From positions 186,001-250,000 of the forward strand of contig CAWBFX010000010.1 of assembly GCA_963788215.1 (NCBI GenBank): DNA of 64,000 nucleotides, read 5' to 3'. The DNA is from AC-32 sp963788215 (GTDB taxonomy: Bacteria > Actinomycetota > Thermoleophilia > Gaiellales > Gaiellaceae). The notes below the pieces were generated by a model. That model worked only from the letters and a program-made list of their open reading frames with translations, was not told the origin of the DNA and searched no databases. Each line of letters opens with the position of its first letter. The stretch's first letter is position 1. This document shows positions 16,355 through 25,081 of this stretch, one piece after another. Both the position numbers and the translations under genes were made by a program.

Positions 16355-17558
16355 GGCCGTCCGAGGCGATCACGTCCTGCGCCACGCGCTGGACGTCTTC
16401 CGCGGTGACGGCGTCGAGGCCGGCGAGCACGTCGTCCGGCTCGATCATCGTGTCGCCCAGGACCTCGCGCCCGAGGCCGAAGAGGATCATCCCCTGCGGG
16501 CTCTCCAGCCTGAGGACGAAGCGGCCCTTCGCGAGGGCCCGCGCCTTCTCGAGCTCGTCCGCGGGGACCGGCTCCGCGGCGATCCGGCGGAACTCGCGGA
16601 TGATCGTCTCGACTGCCTCCTCGCTCCGCTTGATGTCGACGCCTGCCTGCGAGTAGAGCGTGCCTGCATCCGTGTAGCCCTGGTTGTGCGCGTAGACGTA
16701 GTAGGCCAGGCCGCGGCGCTCGCGCACCTCGGTGAAGAGCCGCGACGACATGCCCGTCCCGAGCACGGTCGCGAGCAGCTGCAGTGCCCAGCGGTCCGGG
16801 TGCACGATCGGGTAGCTGCGCACTCCGAGGCAGAGGTGCGCCTGGTCCGAGTCCTTGCGGTGGATCTTGATGCGGTCCGCGCTTCCGTTCTGCACGAGCG
16901 GAGCGGGAGTGCCGGTTTCCTGCGGCTCGAGGTCGCCGAGCAGGCGCTCGATCGAGCCGACGTAGTCGCCGTCGAGCCGGCCGGCCACGCCGACGACCAT
17001 GCGCTCCGGCTTGTACCAGCGGTCGACGTACTCGACGAAGGTGTCGCGCGTCGCCCCCTGGACGGTCTCCTTGCGGCCGATGATGTCCCAGCCGAGCGGC
17101 TGGTCGCCGTAGAGGAGGTGCTCGTACACGCCGCCGATGAAGTCGCGCGGCGTGTCGAAGTACATGTTCATCTCCTCGACGATCACGCCCTTCTCGCGCT
17201 CGATCTCCTCGGCCTCGAACTTCGAGTTGCGGAGCATGTCGACGAGCACGTCGAGCGCCTGGTCGCGGTGGTCGGCCGCGCAGCGCACGTAGTACCCCGT
17301 GTACTCCTTGCTCGTGAAGGCGTTGAATTCGCCGCCGAGCGCGTCGACCTCCATGCCGATCTCGCGTGCGGTGGGGCGGCGCTCGGTGCCCTTGAAGAAC
17401 ATGTGCTCGGAGAAGTGCGCGATGCCGTTGGTCTCGGGCGTCTCGTAGCGCGAGCCGGCGGCGAGCATGATCATGCAGGTCACCGACTGCACCTGGGGCA
17501 TGCTCGCGCTCAGGATCCGCAGGCCGTTGTCGAGGCGTTGCCGCTCGAAGATGCTCAT
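16290..17558 (-). CDS. M16 family zinc metallopeptidase (processing-peptidase-like)
   Basis: This 422-residue protein resembles the mitochondrial processing peptidase beta family and B. subtilis MlpA/PqqL-type enzymes. The inverted zinc motif HxxEH is in GIAHFSEHMFFKGTE at about residues 46-58. The third ligand, a glutamate, lies in EREKGVIVEEMNMY near residue 128. The C-terminal half (about 200-420) is the inactive M16_C domain with the YYVYAHNQGYTDAGTL segment. It would degrade peptides or process a precursor in the cytoplasm, as no signal peptide is present. The start overlaps the thioesterase gene stop by 4 bases. Confidence 0.9.
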   Translation of the reverse strand: MSIFERQRLDNGLRILSASMPQVQSVTCMIMLAAGSRYETPETNGIAHFSEHMFFKGTERRPTAREIGMEVDALGGEFNAFTSKEYTGYYVRCAADHRDQALDVLVDMLRNSKFEAEEIEREKGVIVEEMNMYFDTPRDFIGGVYEHLLYGDQPLGWDIIGRKETVQGATRDTFVEYVDRWYKPERMVVGVAGRLDGDYVGSIERLLGDLEPQETGTPAPLVQNGSADRIKIHRKDSDQAHLCLGVRSYPIVHPDRWALQLLATVLGTGMSSRLFTEVRERRGLAYYVYAHNQGYTDAGTLYSQAGVDIKRSEEAVETIIREFRRIAAEPVPADELEKARALAKGRFVLRLESPQGMILFGLGREVLGDTMIEPDDVLAGLDAVTAEDVQRVAQDVIASDGLNLALIGPFDDATPFEALLAG

Positions 17559-17947
17559 GCGGCCAGGCGCTCCCGCCAGTCGTCGGGGATCGCGATCGTC
17601 TCGCCGCTGCCGTAGTCGTACCCGACGAGGACGCTCTTCGCCTCGGCGACGACCTGCCCGCCGACGCGGAGGACGTAGTCGAGGTCGAAGCTCTTGTCGC
17701 CGAAGCGCGTGGCGCGGACCGCGACCTCGATCTCGTCGCCCAGGCTCACCGGGGCGCGGAAGTCGATCTCGATGCGGGCGACGATGATGGGCATGTTGTC
17801 GACGCCCGACGCGGCCCCGAGGTGTCCCAGGAACGCGAAGCGCGCCGACTCAATGTAGGTCAGAAAGACCGCGTTGTTGACATGCCCCATCGCGTCGAGG
17901 TCGCGGAAGCGAACCTGCTCGCGATGGACGAAGGCCGGGCCGCTCAC
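17555..17947 (-). CDS. Acyl-CoA thioesterase (4HBT hotdog fold)
   Basis: This 130-residue protein is a single hotdog domain of the 4-hydroxybenzoyl-CoA thioesterase/YbgC family. The signature VRFRDLDAMGHVNNAVFLTYIE (residues 12-33) contains the catalytic aspartate and the conserved HVNN. It would hydrolyse short or medium acyl-CoA thioesters. The gene overlaps the M16 peptidase gene by 4 bases and so lies in a two-gene operon with it, an association of uncertain meaning. The start is ATG 17947. Confidence 0.85.
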   Translation of the reverse strand: MSGPAFVHREQVRFRDLDAMGHVNNAVFLTYIESARFAFLGHLGAASGVDNMPIIVARIEIDFRAPVSLGDEIEVAVRATRFGDKSFDLDYVLRVGGQVVAEAKSVLVGYDYGSGETIAIPDDWRERLAA

Positions 17948-17988
17948 CCGACGGATGCTAACGGCCCGGCCTTCTCAGAATGGTGTTG

Positions 17989-18150
17989 CTACCACCAGGC
18001 GCCGCGGCTGCGGCCGCCTGCTGCGCCCATGAAGAACATGATCACGAACACGAGGGCGGCGATCACGGCCAGGATGAAGAGCCAGTGGACCGTGAAACCG
18101 ACGCCGAACAGGATGATTGCCAATAGTGCCAGCAGAATCAGCAGAAGCAA
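17989..18150 (-). CDS. Small two-helix membrane protein
   Basis: This is a 53-residue hydrophobic protein starting at TTG 18150. A near-perfect Shine-Dalgarno, AAAGGAGG on the minus strand, lies 5 bases upstream. Two membrane helices (LLLILLALLAIILFGVGF and HWLFILAVIAALVFVIMFF) are followed by a short glycine/arginine tail ending in GAWW. It resembles the small Lmo0937-type or DUF-like stress membrane proteins common in actinobacteria. No function can be assigned. A longer open frame upstream is not needed given the strong ribosome site. Confidence 0.7.
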   Translation of the reverse strand: MLLLILLALLAIILFGVGFTVHWLFILAVIAALVFVIMFFMGAAGGRSRGAWW

Positions 18151-18220
18151 TGTGACCTCCTTTCGGAGACCCTGAGGTACCCGCTTGCCGAGACTGCAAA
18201 CGCAGTGACATGCTGCCCAC

Positions 18221-19078
18221 GTGGCGGGCGAGGAGACCAGACGGGCGATATTCGCGCAGCCGGAGTGGCTGCGCGCGGTTCCGACCGACCGCCGACTGCC
18301 CGGCGGCAGCGTGCTCCACACGGGTTGCGGGACGTCGTTCCACGCGGCCCAGACGGGCGGCTGGGCCGAGCAGGCGCTCGAGCTCGTCCTGCGACCGCGG
18401 GAGGCCGATGCGCTCGTGGTCGTCAGCCACGAAGGCGACACGCCGCTCTCGCTCGAGGCCGCGCGTGCGTTCACCGGTCCGGTCTGGCTCATCACGGCAA
18501 AGCCGGAGAGCCCGCTCGGCGAGCTCGCGGACGAGGTCGTTGTGGCCACACCCGAGGTCGAGCGGAGCTGGTGCCACACGGTCAGCTACACCTGCGCGGT
18601 CGCCGCGCTCGAGGCTCTGCACGGCGAGGACATCGCGTGGCTGCCGGAAGCCGTCGCGGGTGCGCTCGAGAAACGCGAGCCGGTCTCCGCGCACGAGCGC
18701 TGGCTCGTCGCCGGCGCCGGCCGTGACTGGCCGACCGCGCAAGAGGCCGTGCTGAAGCTGCGCGAGGGAGCGCACGTCGCGGCCGAGGCGCATCACACCG
18801 AGCAGCTGTTGCACGGGCACCTCGCCGCGGTCGACGAGTCGGTCCGCGCATTCGTGCTCGAGGGCGAGGGCCGAGCCGCCGAGCGTGCGGCCGGCGCCGT
18901 CGCCGCGCTCCGCGAGCTCGGCTGCGAGGTGACGCTCGTCCCGACCGTCCATCCAGTGGTCGACATCGTCCGCTTCCAGCTCCTGACGCTCGACCTGGCG
19001 CTTGACCGGGGCATCGACCCGGACCCGATCCGGACCGACGACGAACGCTGGAAGCGAGCCCGCGCCGCCTACGCCTAG
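18221..19078 (+). CDS. SIS-domain sugar isomerase-like protein
   Basis: The 285-residue protein has tandem SIS (sugar isomerase) domains like the isomerase half of GlmS. The first includes VLHTGCGTSFHAAQTGGWAE (about residues 31-50) and VVVSHEGDTPLSLEAA, which resembles the phosphosugar loop. The second contains AGAGRDWPTAQEAVLKLREGAH (about 165-186) and the AEAHHTEQLLHGH segment. No glutaminase domain is present. It may isomerise or bind a phosphosugar, perhaps an amino sugar. The start is GTG 18221, and its stop lies in a 14-base tandem duplication shared with the convergent gene. Confidence 0.8.
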   Translation: MAGEETRRAIFAQPEWLRAVPTDRRLPGGSVLHTGCGTSFHAAQTGGWAEQALELVLRPREADALVVVSHEGDTPLSLEAARAFTGPVWLITAKPESPLGELADEVVVATPEVERSWCHTVSYTCAVAALEALHGEDIAWLPEAVAGALEKREPVSAHERWLVAGAGRDWPTAQEAVLKLREGAHVAAEAHHTEQLLHGHLAAVDESVRAFVLEGEGRAAERAAGAVAALRELGCEVTLVPTVHPVVDIVRFQLLTLDLALDRGIDPDPIRTDDERWKRARAAYA

Positions 19079-19099
19079 AGGTCGGCGCCTAGAGGTCGG
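19072..19099. repeat. 14-bp perfect tandem duplication spanning two convergent stop codons
   Basis: CGCCTAGAGGTCGG occurs at 19072-19085 and again at 19086-19099. The TAG of the SIS gene (19076-19078) lies in the first copy. The stop of the convergent aminotransferase gene (CTA at 19089-19091, read as TAG on the minus strand) lies in the second. The 10-base gap between the two stops is entirely duplicated sequence. Confidence 0.9.
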
Positions 19100-20249
19100 C
19101 GAGCGCCGTGAGCAGCCGGTCGACCTCGTCGGTCGTGTTGTAGTGGACGAAGCCGATCCGCAGGCCGCCGTCCGGCAGGCCGAGGCGCTTCATCACCTCG
19201 ACCGCGTAGTAGTTCCCGCTCCAGGTCGCGAAGCCCCGCTCCGCGAGGCGCGCGGCGGCCACGTCCGGGGCCAGCCCCCGGACCTGTCCGCAGAACGTGG
19301 GAACGCGGCCGTCCATCGTGGGCAGGCCGAAGAGCTGGAAGTCGTCCGGGAGTCCGGCGAGGAAACGCTCGCCGAGGTCGCGCTCGTACGGGATGATCGC
19401 ATCGAAGCCGACGGACTCGACGTAGCCGACCGCCGCGACGAGCCCGGCGAGCAACTCGTGCGGGAGCGTCCCGGTCTCGAACCGAGCCCCCGCAGGGCGC
19501 TCCGGCGCCGGCCGCACCTTGTACGGCTGCCAGCGCTCGAGCAGTTCGCCGCGCGCGTACGCGAGTCCGAGGTGCGGCCCGAAGAACTTGTACGGCGAGC
19601 AGAGCAGCACGTCGATGCCCGCCGCGGCCACGTCGATCGGCCCGTGCGGCGCGTAGTGGACCGCGTCGACCCAGGCGAGCGCCTCGACCGAGTGCGCGAG
19701 GTCGGCCACGCGGGCGGCGTCGACGAGCGTCCCGACCGCGTTCGACGCCCAGGGGAAGGCGACGACCCGCGTCCGCTCCGAGAGCAGCGAGGCAAGGTGG
19801 TCGAGATCCAGCGTCGTGTCGTTTCGGATCTCCGCGAACACCACTCGCACGCCGAGATCGCGCTCGAGCTCCAGCCAGGGCGAGACGTTGCCGTCGTGGT
19901 CGAGCTTCGTCACGATGATCTCGTCGCCGGCCGCGAGCTCCCGGCCGAGGGTCCGCGAGAGCGCGAAGTTAAGGGTGGTCATGTTCGCGCCGAAGACGAC
20001 CTCCTCCGCAGCGCAGCCGAGGAAGCGCGCGGCCGAGGCCCGTGCTTCTGCGACGATTTCGCCGCTGCGCCTGCTCGTCACGAAGTCGCCGCCGAGGTTC
20101 GCGTTCGACTCGCGCAGGTAGCCGCTGATCGCGTCGATCACTTCGTCGGGAACCTGCGTTCCGCCCGGGCCGTCGAAAAATGCGAGGCCGCGCTCGAGCG
20201 CCGAGAAGCGAGCACGGATCGCACTCAGGTCGATTAGGGCTCTCGACAC
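19089..20249 (-). CDS. Class V aminotransferase / cysteine desulfurase-like protein
   Basis: This ~386-residue PLP enzyme of the NifS/CsdA/Isc group shows FFDGPGGTQVPDEVIDAI near the N-terminus, the histidine in TKLDHDGNVSPW stacking on PLP, and the Schiff-base lysine in SPYKFFGPHLG (about residue 210). The family includes cysteine desulfurases and several sulfur-unrelated lyases. The active-site cysteine loop typical of true desulfurases is not evident, so the reaction is uncertain. The frame is open to 20303, but GTG 20249, preceded by CGAGGA, leaves a promoter for the divergent ABC genes. Confidence 0.82.
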   Translation of the reverse strand: MSRALIDLSAIRARFSALERGLAFFDGPGGTQVPDEVIDAISGYLRESNANLGGDFVTSRRSGEIVAEARASAARFLGCAAEEVVFGANMTTLNFALSRTLGRELAAGDEIIVTKLDHDGNVSPWLELERDLGVRVVFAEIRNDTTLDLDHLASLLSERTRVVAFPWASNAVGTLVDAARVADLAHSVEALAWVDAVHYAPHGPIDVAAAGIDVLLCSPYKFFGPHLGLAYARGELLERWQPYKVRPAPERPAGARFETGTLPHELLAGLVAAVGYVESVGFDAIIPYERDLGERFLAGLPDDFQLFGLPTMDGRVPTFCGQVRGLAPDVAAARLAERGFATWSGNYYAVEVMKRLGLPDGGLRIGFVHYNTTDEVDRLLTALADL

Positions 20250-20305
20250 ATCCTCGGTATCCTGGCAAACAGAGCCGACCGGTTCCGAAAGAGGGAGAGA
20301 CACCG

Positions 20306-21079
20306 ATGGAAGCTGCCGCCGTACCCGCCACGGACGTGGCCGAACGAGCGCCCACCGCTGTTGTCGCCGGGCGCGACCTGACCCGCCGCTACGGCGAGGG
20401 CGACACCGCAGTCGACGCTCTGGGCGGCGTCACGCTCGAGGTCGCCGAGGGCAAGCTGACCGCCGTCATGGGCCCTTCGGGCTCGGGCAAGTCGACGCTG
20501 ATGCACATCCTGGCGGCGCTCGACCGTCCGACCACGGGCACCGTCTGGATCGCGGGCACGAAGCTCGGTGACCTCAACGACACCGAGATCACCAAGCTGC
20601 GGCGCCAGCACATCGGCTTCGTCTTCCAGTTCTTCAACCTCCTGCCGATGCTGACCGCGGAGGAGAACATCGTCCTGCCGCTCACGATCGCCGGCGAGAA
20701 GCCAGAGCCGGAGTGGCGGGAGGAGTTGCTGAAGACCGTCGGCCTTGCCGACCGCCGCAGCCACCGCCCGGCCGAGCTCTCCGGCGGCCAGCAGCAGCGC
20801 GTCGCCGTCGCGCGCGCGCTGATCGCGCGGCCGACGGTCGTGTTCGCCGACGAGCCGACCGGCAACCTGGATTCGAAGACAGGCAGCGAGATCCTCGAGC
20901 TGCTGAAGCACTCCGTCGAGGGGCTGGGCCAGACCACGGTCATGGTGACGCACGATCCCCGCGCCGCCGCGATTGCCGACCGCGTCCTGTTCCTGGCCGA
21001 CGGGCTGATCGTCCGAGACATGACCTGCGCGAAGCCGAGCGACGTGATCTCGGCGATGGAAGAGCTCAGCACGGCCTGA
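20306..21079 (+). CDS. ABC transporter ATP-binding protein (LolD/MacB family)
   Basis: This 257-residue nucleotide-binding subunit has Walker A GPSGSGKST at residues 56-64, a Q-loop FVFQFFNLLPMLT at about 105-117, the signature LSGGQQQRVAVARAL from residue 158, and Walker B VVFADEPTGNLD. The sequence around the Q-loop is typical of MacB/LolD exporters acting with FtsX-type permeases. The ATG at 20306 follows a purine-rich GAGGGAGAG. Its stop and the permease start overlap (TGATG), so the two genes form one transporter unit. Confidence 0.92.
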   Translation: MEAAAVPATDVAERAPTAVVAGRDLTRRYGEGDTAVDALGGVTLEVAEGKLTAVMGPSGSGKSTLMHILAALDRPTTGTVWIAGTKLGDLNDTEITKLRRQHIGFVFQFFNLLPMLTAEENIVLPLTIAGEKPEPEWREELLKTVGLADRRSHRPAELSGGQQQRVAVARALIARPTVVFADEPTGNLDSKTGSEILELLKHSVEGLGQTTVMVTHDPRAAAIADRVLFLADGLIVRDMTCAKPSDVISAMEELSTA

Positions 21080-23643
21080 TGCTGACTGTCGCGCTCAAAG
21101 GCATCGCCGGCCGCAAGGTCCGGGCGCTGCTGACTGCGATCTCGATCATCCTCGGCGTCGCGATGATCAGCGGTACCTACGTCCTCACCGACACGATCAA
21201 CAACGGCTTCGACACGATCTTCACGCAGTCGTACCAGAACGCCGACGTCGTGATCACCGGCAAGGCCGCGTTCGACAGCGCGGAGGGCACCACCGTGGAG
21301 CCGCCGTCGATGCCGCAGACGTTGCTGCCCAAGATCCAGCGGCTGCCGGGGGTCGCGCTCGCGGCAGGCTCGGTAACCACCGGTTCGCTGAAGCTGATCG
21401 GGAAGGACGGCAAGGTCATCTCCTCCGGAGGAGCGCCGTCGCTCGGCTTCTCGGTCACCCAGAGCGGCCAGCCGTTCAACCCGACGAAGCTGACCGAGGG
21501 CCGTTGGCCGCGCGGCGGGCGTGAGGTCGTGATCGACAAGGCGACGGCGAACGGCAACGGATTCAACGTCGGCGACCGCATCGGTCTGCAGGCAGTGGGG
21601 CCCGCCCGAACCCTCCGGATCACCGGGATCGCGGAGTTCCCCAACGTCAGCGTCGGCGGCGCGACCTTCGCCATCCTCGACCAGCCGACGGCGCAGCTGC
21701 TCTTCCACAAGCCGGGCCAGCTCGACGCGATCCGCGTCCAGTCGAAGGCCGGCGTGAAGACGGCGGAGCTCGTGTCCCAGATCAAGCCGCTCCTCGGCCC
21801 GACGCAACAGGTGCGCACGGGCGAGCAGCAGGCGAAGAAGGACAAGAACACGGCCGGGGGCTTCATCTCGGTCATCAAGTACGCGCTGCTCGCGTTCGCG
21901 GGAATCGCGCTCTTCGTGGGCGCCTTCGTGATCGCGAACACGCTCGCGATCACGATCGCGCAGCGAACGCGGGAGTTCGCGACGTTGCGGACGCTCGGTG
22001 CCTCGCGCCGCCAGGTGATGTGGTCGGTCGTGATCGAGGCGTTTGTGATCGGCGTGGTCGGGTCGGCTATCGGCCTGTTCCTCGGACTCGCGATCGCGAA
22101 GCTCTTGAACGCCCTGTTCGTAGCGATCGGGATCGACCTCCCGCACGGGTCGACCGTCTTCTCGACCAGGACGATCGTGGTCTCCATGCTCGTGGGCACT
22201 GTCGTGACCCTCTTCGCGAGCATCAGGCCGGCGCGCCGGGCGACGCGCGTCCCGCCGATCGCCGCGGTGCGCGAAGGCTCGGTCATCCCGCCCTCACGCT
22301 GGGCGAAATACGGCCCGGCGACATCCCTGACCGTGCTCGTGCTGTCCATCGTGCTCGTCTGCCTGGGCGCGCTTGCCGGGGGGCTCCCAACCGGACCAAG
22401 GCTCCTGCTGATCGGCGTGGGCGTCGTGCTGCTCTTCGTCGGCGTCTCGATGAACGCCTCTAGGGTGGTCAAGCCGCTGGCTTCCGTTCTCGGCGCTCCG
22501 GCGCAGTCGCTCGGGGGCGCGCCCGGAATCCTCGCGCGCGACAACGCCACGCGGAACCCTGCTCGGACCGCCTCGACCGCTTCGGCTCTGATGATCGGGC
22601 TTGCGCTGGTCACCTTCGTCGCCATCTTCGGCCAGGGCATCCGCAGCTCGTTCGAAGGCGCCGTGAACCAGCTCTTTGTCGGCGATTACGCGCTGACCTC
22701 GTCGAACACGTTCACGCCGATCTCAGCCGAGGCCGGCAAGACGCTATACGGCAAGCCGGGGATCAACGATGTGACCGCGATCCGGGCAGGATCGGCGCGC
22801 TATCTGGGGAGCAACAGCGATCTCACGGGCGTTCAGCCGAACCTGAACAAGACCGTTTCGATGGACTGGACGCAGGGCGACAACGGCGTGCCTGCCCGAC
22901 TCGGAATGGACGGATTCTTTGCGAGCAAGAAGTACGTCGAGGACCACCACTTGAAGCTCGGCTCGCCTGTTCGGCTCGAATTCCCGACCGGCAAGAAGAC
23001 GACCGTTCGGCTGAAGGGTGTCTGGGACGAGCCGAAGGGCGGCTCCCCGTTCGGACACATCTCGATCTCGACGGCACTGTTCGACAAGTTCACGCCGCGC
23101 CCGACCGACTTGATGGTGCTGATGAACACGCCCGGAGGGGTCAGCGACGCGAACACGGCGCACCTCGAGCGGGTGGTGAAGGACTTCGCCGACGCGAAGG
23201 TCCAGACACGCGACGAGTTCAAGTCGAACTTCGAGGCTCCCATCAACAAGCTCCTGAACCTGCTCTACGCGCTGCTGGCGCTGTCGGTGATCGTCAGTCT
23301 CGTCGGGATCATCAACACGCTGGTTCTGACCGTGTTCGAGCGGACGCGCGAGATCGGGATGCTGCGGGCGGTCGGCATGACGCGGCGCCAGGTACGGATG
23401 ATGATCCGCTACGAGAGCATCGTCACCTCGCTGATGGGCGCGGCGCTCGGGATGGTGGTCGGCGTCTTCCTCGCGGCGGTGGTCACGCGCGCGACGGCGG
23501 GCTCCGGGATCGTCTTCGCGGTGCCCTGGATCCAGATCGTCTACTTCGTGATCGCCGCGATCATCGTGGGCATCCTCGCGGCCGTGATTCCGGCCCGCCG
23601 CGCGGCTCGCCTGAACGTGCTGCAGGCGCTGCAGTACGAATAA
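21079..23643 (+). CDS. ABC transporter permease with two FtsX domains (MacB-like)
   Basis: This 854-residue permease has an N-terminal membrane anchor (RALLTAISIILGVAMISGTYVL), an extracellular MacB periplasmic core domain, and three further helices around LLAFAGIALFVGAFVIANTL followed by the coupling motif FATLRTLGASRRQVMWSV. A second, similar half ends in EIGMLRAVGMTRRQVRMMI and a C-terminal LNVLQALQYE. The duplicated FtsX layout is common in Gram-positive exporters of peptides, lipids or lipoproteins. The ATG 21079 overlaps the ATPase gene stop. No accessory membrane fusion protein is encoded next to it. Confidence 0.9.
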   Translation: MLTVALKGIAGRKVRALLTAISIILGVAMISGTYVLTDTINNGFDTIFTQSYQNADVVITGKAAFDSAEGTTVEPPSMPQTLLPKIQRLPGVALAAGSVTTGSLKLIGKDGKVISSGGAPSLGFSVTQSGQPFNPTKLTEGRWPRGGREVVIDKATANGNGFNVGDRIGLQAVGPARTLRITGIAEFPNVSVGGATFAILDQPTAQLLFHKPGQLDAIRVQSKAGVKTAELVSQIKPLLGPTQQVRTGEQQAKKDKNTAGGFISVIKYALLAFAGIALFVGAFVIANTLAITIAQRTREFATLRTLGASRRQVMWSVVIEAFVIGVVGSAIGLFLGLAIAKLLNALFVAIGIDLPHGSTVFSTRTIVVSMLVGTVVTLFASIRPARRATRVPPIAAVREGSVIPPSRWAKYGPATSLTVLVLSIVLVCLGALAGGLPTGPRLLLIGVGVVLLFVGVSMNASRVVKPLASVLGAPAQSLGGAPGILARDNATRNPARTASTASALMIGLALVTFVAIFGQGIRSSFEGAVNQLFVGDYALTSSNTFTPISAEAGKTLYGKPGINDVTAIRAGSARYLGSNSDLTGVQPNLNKTVSMDWTQGDNGVPARLGMDGFFASKKYVEDHHLKLGSPVRLEFPTGKKTTVRLKGVWDEPKGGSPFGHISISTALFDKFTPRPTDLMVLMNTPGGVSDANTAHLERVVKDFADAKVQTRDEFKSNFEAPINKLLNLLYALLALSVIVSLVGIINTLVLTVFERTREIGMLRAVGMTRRQVRMMIRYESIVTSLMGAALGMVVGVFLAAVVTRATAGSGIVFAVPWIQIVYFVIAAIIVGILAAVIPARRAARLNVLQALQYE

Positions 23644-23677
23644 CGTCGCTGTCCGAAGGCCCGCGTAGTGTGCGGCC

Positions 23678-23866
23678 GTGCGACGGCTACGCGCGCTGAG
23701 CGAGGAGGAGTGTTATCTCCGCTGCTACGGCGCAGGCGACACGATGGTGCGGGTCGTACGGGTGGAGCCCCAGCGGCCGCGGGGGCTGGCACGGATCAGC
23801 GGAGAGGAGCTCAGGCAGCTGTTCGAAGTCCGGCTCGACTCACGTGAGCCGGGGCTGGCCGCATGA
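23678..23866 (+). CDS. Small conserved-looking protein of unknown function
   Basis: This 62-residue protein starts at GTG 23678 with LSEEECYLRCYGAGDTMVRVVRVEP near the N-terminus and a short C-terminal segment with GEELRQLFEVRLDSREP. Two cysteines lie four residues apart (ECYLRC). The codon pattern and the well-formed secondary structure suggest a real gene rather than noise. I recall similar small proteins next to mug-type glycosylase genes in actinobacteria, but I cannot verify this. It lies 34 bases after the ABC permease and 75 bases before the glycosylase gene. Confidence 0.5.
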   Translation: MRRLRALSEEECYLRCYGAGDTMVRVVRVEPQRPRGLARISGEELRQLFEVRLDSREPGLAA

Positions 23867-23941
23867 GGACGTGCGCGCACTGGGGCGGGCTGCGCACCCG
23901 TCCTCGCCTCCGCTCGCGGCGGCGGCGTCCGAGGCCGCTCG

Positions 23942-24957
23942 GTGAGCAGCGAGCGTGCGCGCCGCGGCCGCGCACACGGGCGCGCTGCAGATAGCCCGGG
24001 CGCGGTTCCGGACGTCCTCGGGCTGGGCCTACGGGTCGTCTTCTGCGGGATCAACCCCGGCCGGGTCTCGGCGGCCGCGCGCGCCCACTTCGCCAACTCG
24101 CGCAACGACTTCTGGCGGCTCCTCGCCGACGCCGGGTTCACTCCGCGGCTGTACGAGCCCGGCGAGCAGTTCGGCCTGCGGGAGCTCGGGATCGGCCTGA
24201 CGAACGCGGCCTACCGGACCACTCCGGGCTCGGGAGACCTGCGGCGCAGCGACTTCGCCGGTTCCGCCGAGCGGCTGCGGGAGCTCGCGCTGGACCTCCG
24301 TCCGCGGGCGATCGCATTCGTGGGCAAGGAGGCGTATCGCGGGGTCTTCGGCGAGCGGCCGGAGCTCGGGGCGCAGCGGCGGACGCTCGCGGACGCGGGG
24401 CTGTTCGTGCTGCCCTCGACGTCCCCGGCGAACGCCGCGGTGCGCTACCCGGAGCGGCTGCGCTGGTTCCGCGAGCTGGAGACATGGCTGGAGCCGGTCG
24501 AGCGCGCGGCGGCGCGGGCGCTTGTGCTCGACCGGCACGACCGCGTCCTGCTCGTCCAGTTTCGCGACGACGAGGGGCAGGTCTGGTGGGCGACCCCCGG
24601 CGGCGGTATCGACGACGGCGAGAACGCCGAGGCGGCGATCAGCGCGCGAGCTTGTCGAGGAGGCCGGCCTGGTCGACTTCGAGTTGGGGCCCGAGATCTG
24701 GCGGCGCGAGCACGTCTTCGCCTGGCTCGGGAAGAATCCTGCGCCAGCGCGAGCGCATCTTCCTCGTGCGCGTCGGAGAGCACGAGCCGGCGCCGACCGC
24801 CGACCTGCCCGCCGAGCAGGTCTTCGAGGTCCGCTGGTGGACGCTCGCCGAGCTCGATTCGGCTACGGAAACGCTGGTCCCGGAGCGCCTGGCGCAGTTC
24901 GCGCGGGAACTGCTCACGGACGGTCCGCCAGCCAGGCCGATTGACGTCGGAGTGTGA
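23942..24957 (+). pseudogene. mug: Mug-type G/T(U) mismatch DNA glycosylase fused to a Nudix hydrolase, with two frameshifts
   Basis: The first ~180 residues form a Mug/TDG uracil-DNA glycosylase: VVFCGINPGR is the active-site loop, ANSRNDFWRLLADAG follows, and LPSTSPANAAVRY is the insertion loop. A Nudix domain is attached: VLDRHDRVLLVQFRDDE, then GGGIDDGENAEAAIS. The frame breaks near 24644, in the middle of the Nudix box, and the next frame supplies RELVEEAGLVDFELG. It breaks again near 24732, and the third frame supplies ILRQRERIFLVRV to the stop at 24957. Each break is cured by removing one base. If intact, this would couple mismatch repair with nucleotide-pool cleaning. Translation of the sequence as given would lack a functional Nudix site. 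Confidence 0.8.
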
Positions 24958-25081
24958 AACCTGCGTGTCAATAGCTGCGCGCATGCTTGCGCAGACCGGC
25001 CCTGGACCGGCACGCTGACCGCGAGGGCGGTGGGATGCGGCCCCACCCATTGAAGGGCGGGGGTATGCGCTTTTTGCTCGC

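Noticed and set aside
19089..20303. Longer N-terminus of the class V aminotransferase to 20303
   Set aside because: The extra 18 residues would overlap the likely promoter region of the divergent ABC transporter and show no conserved features. GTG 20249 is adequate.
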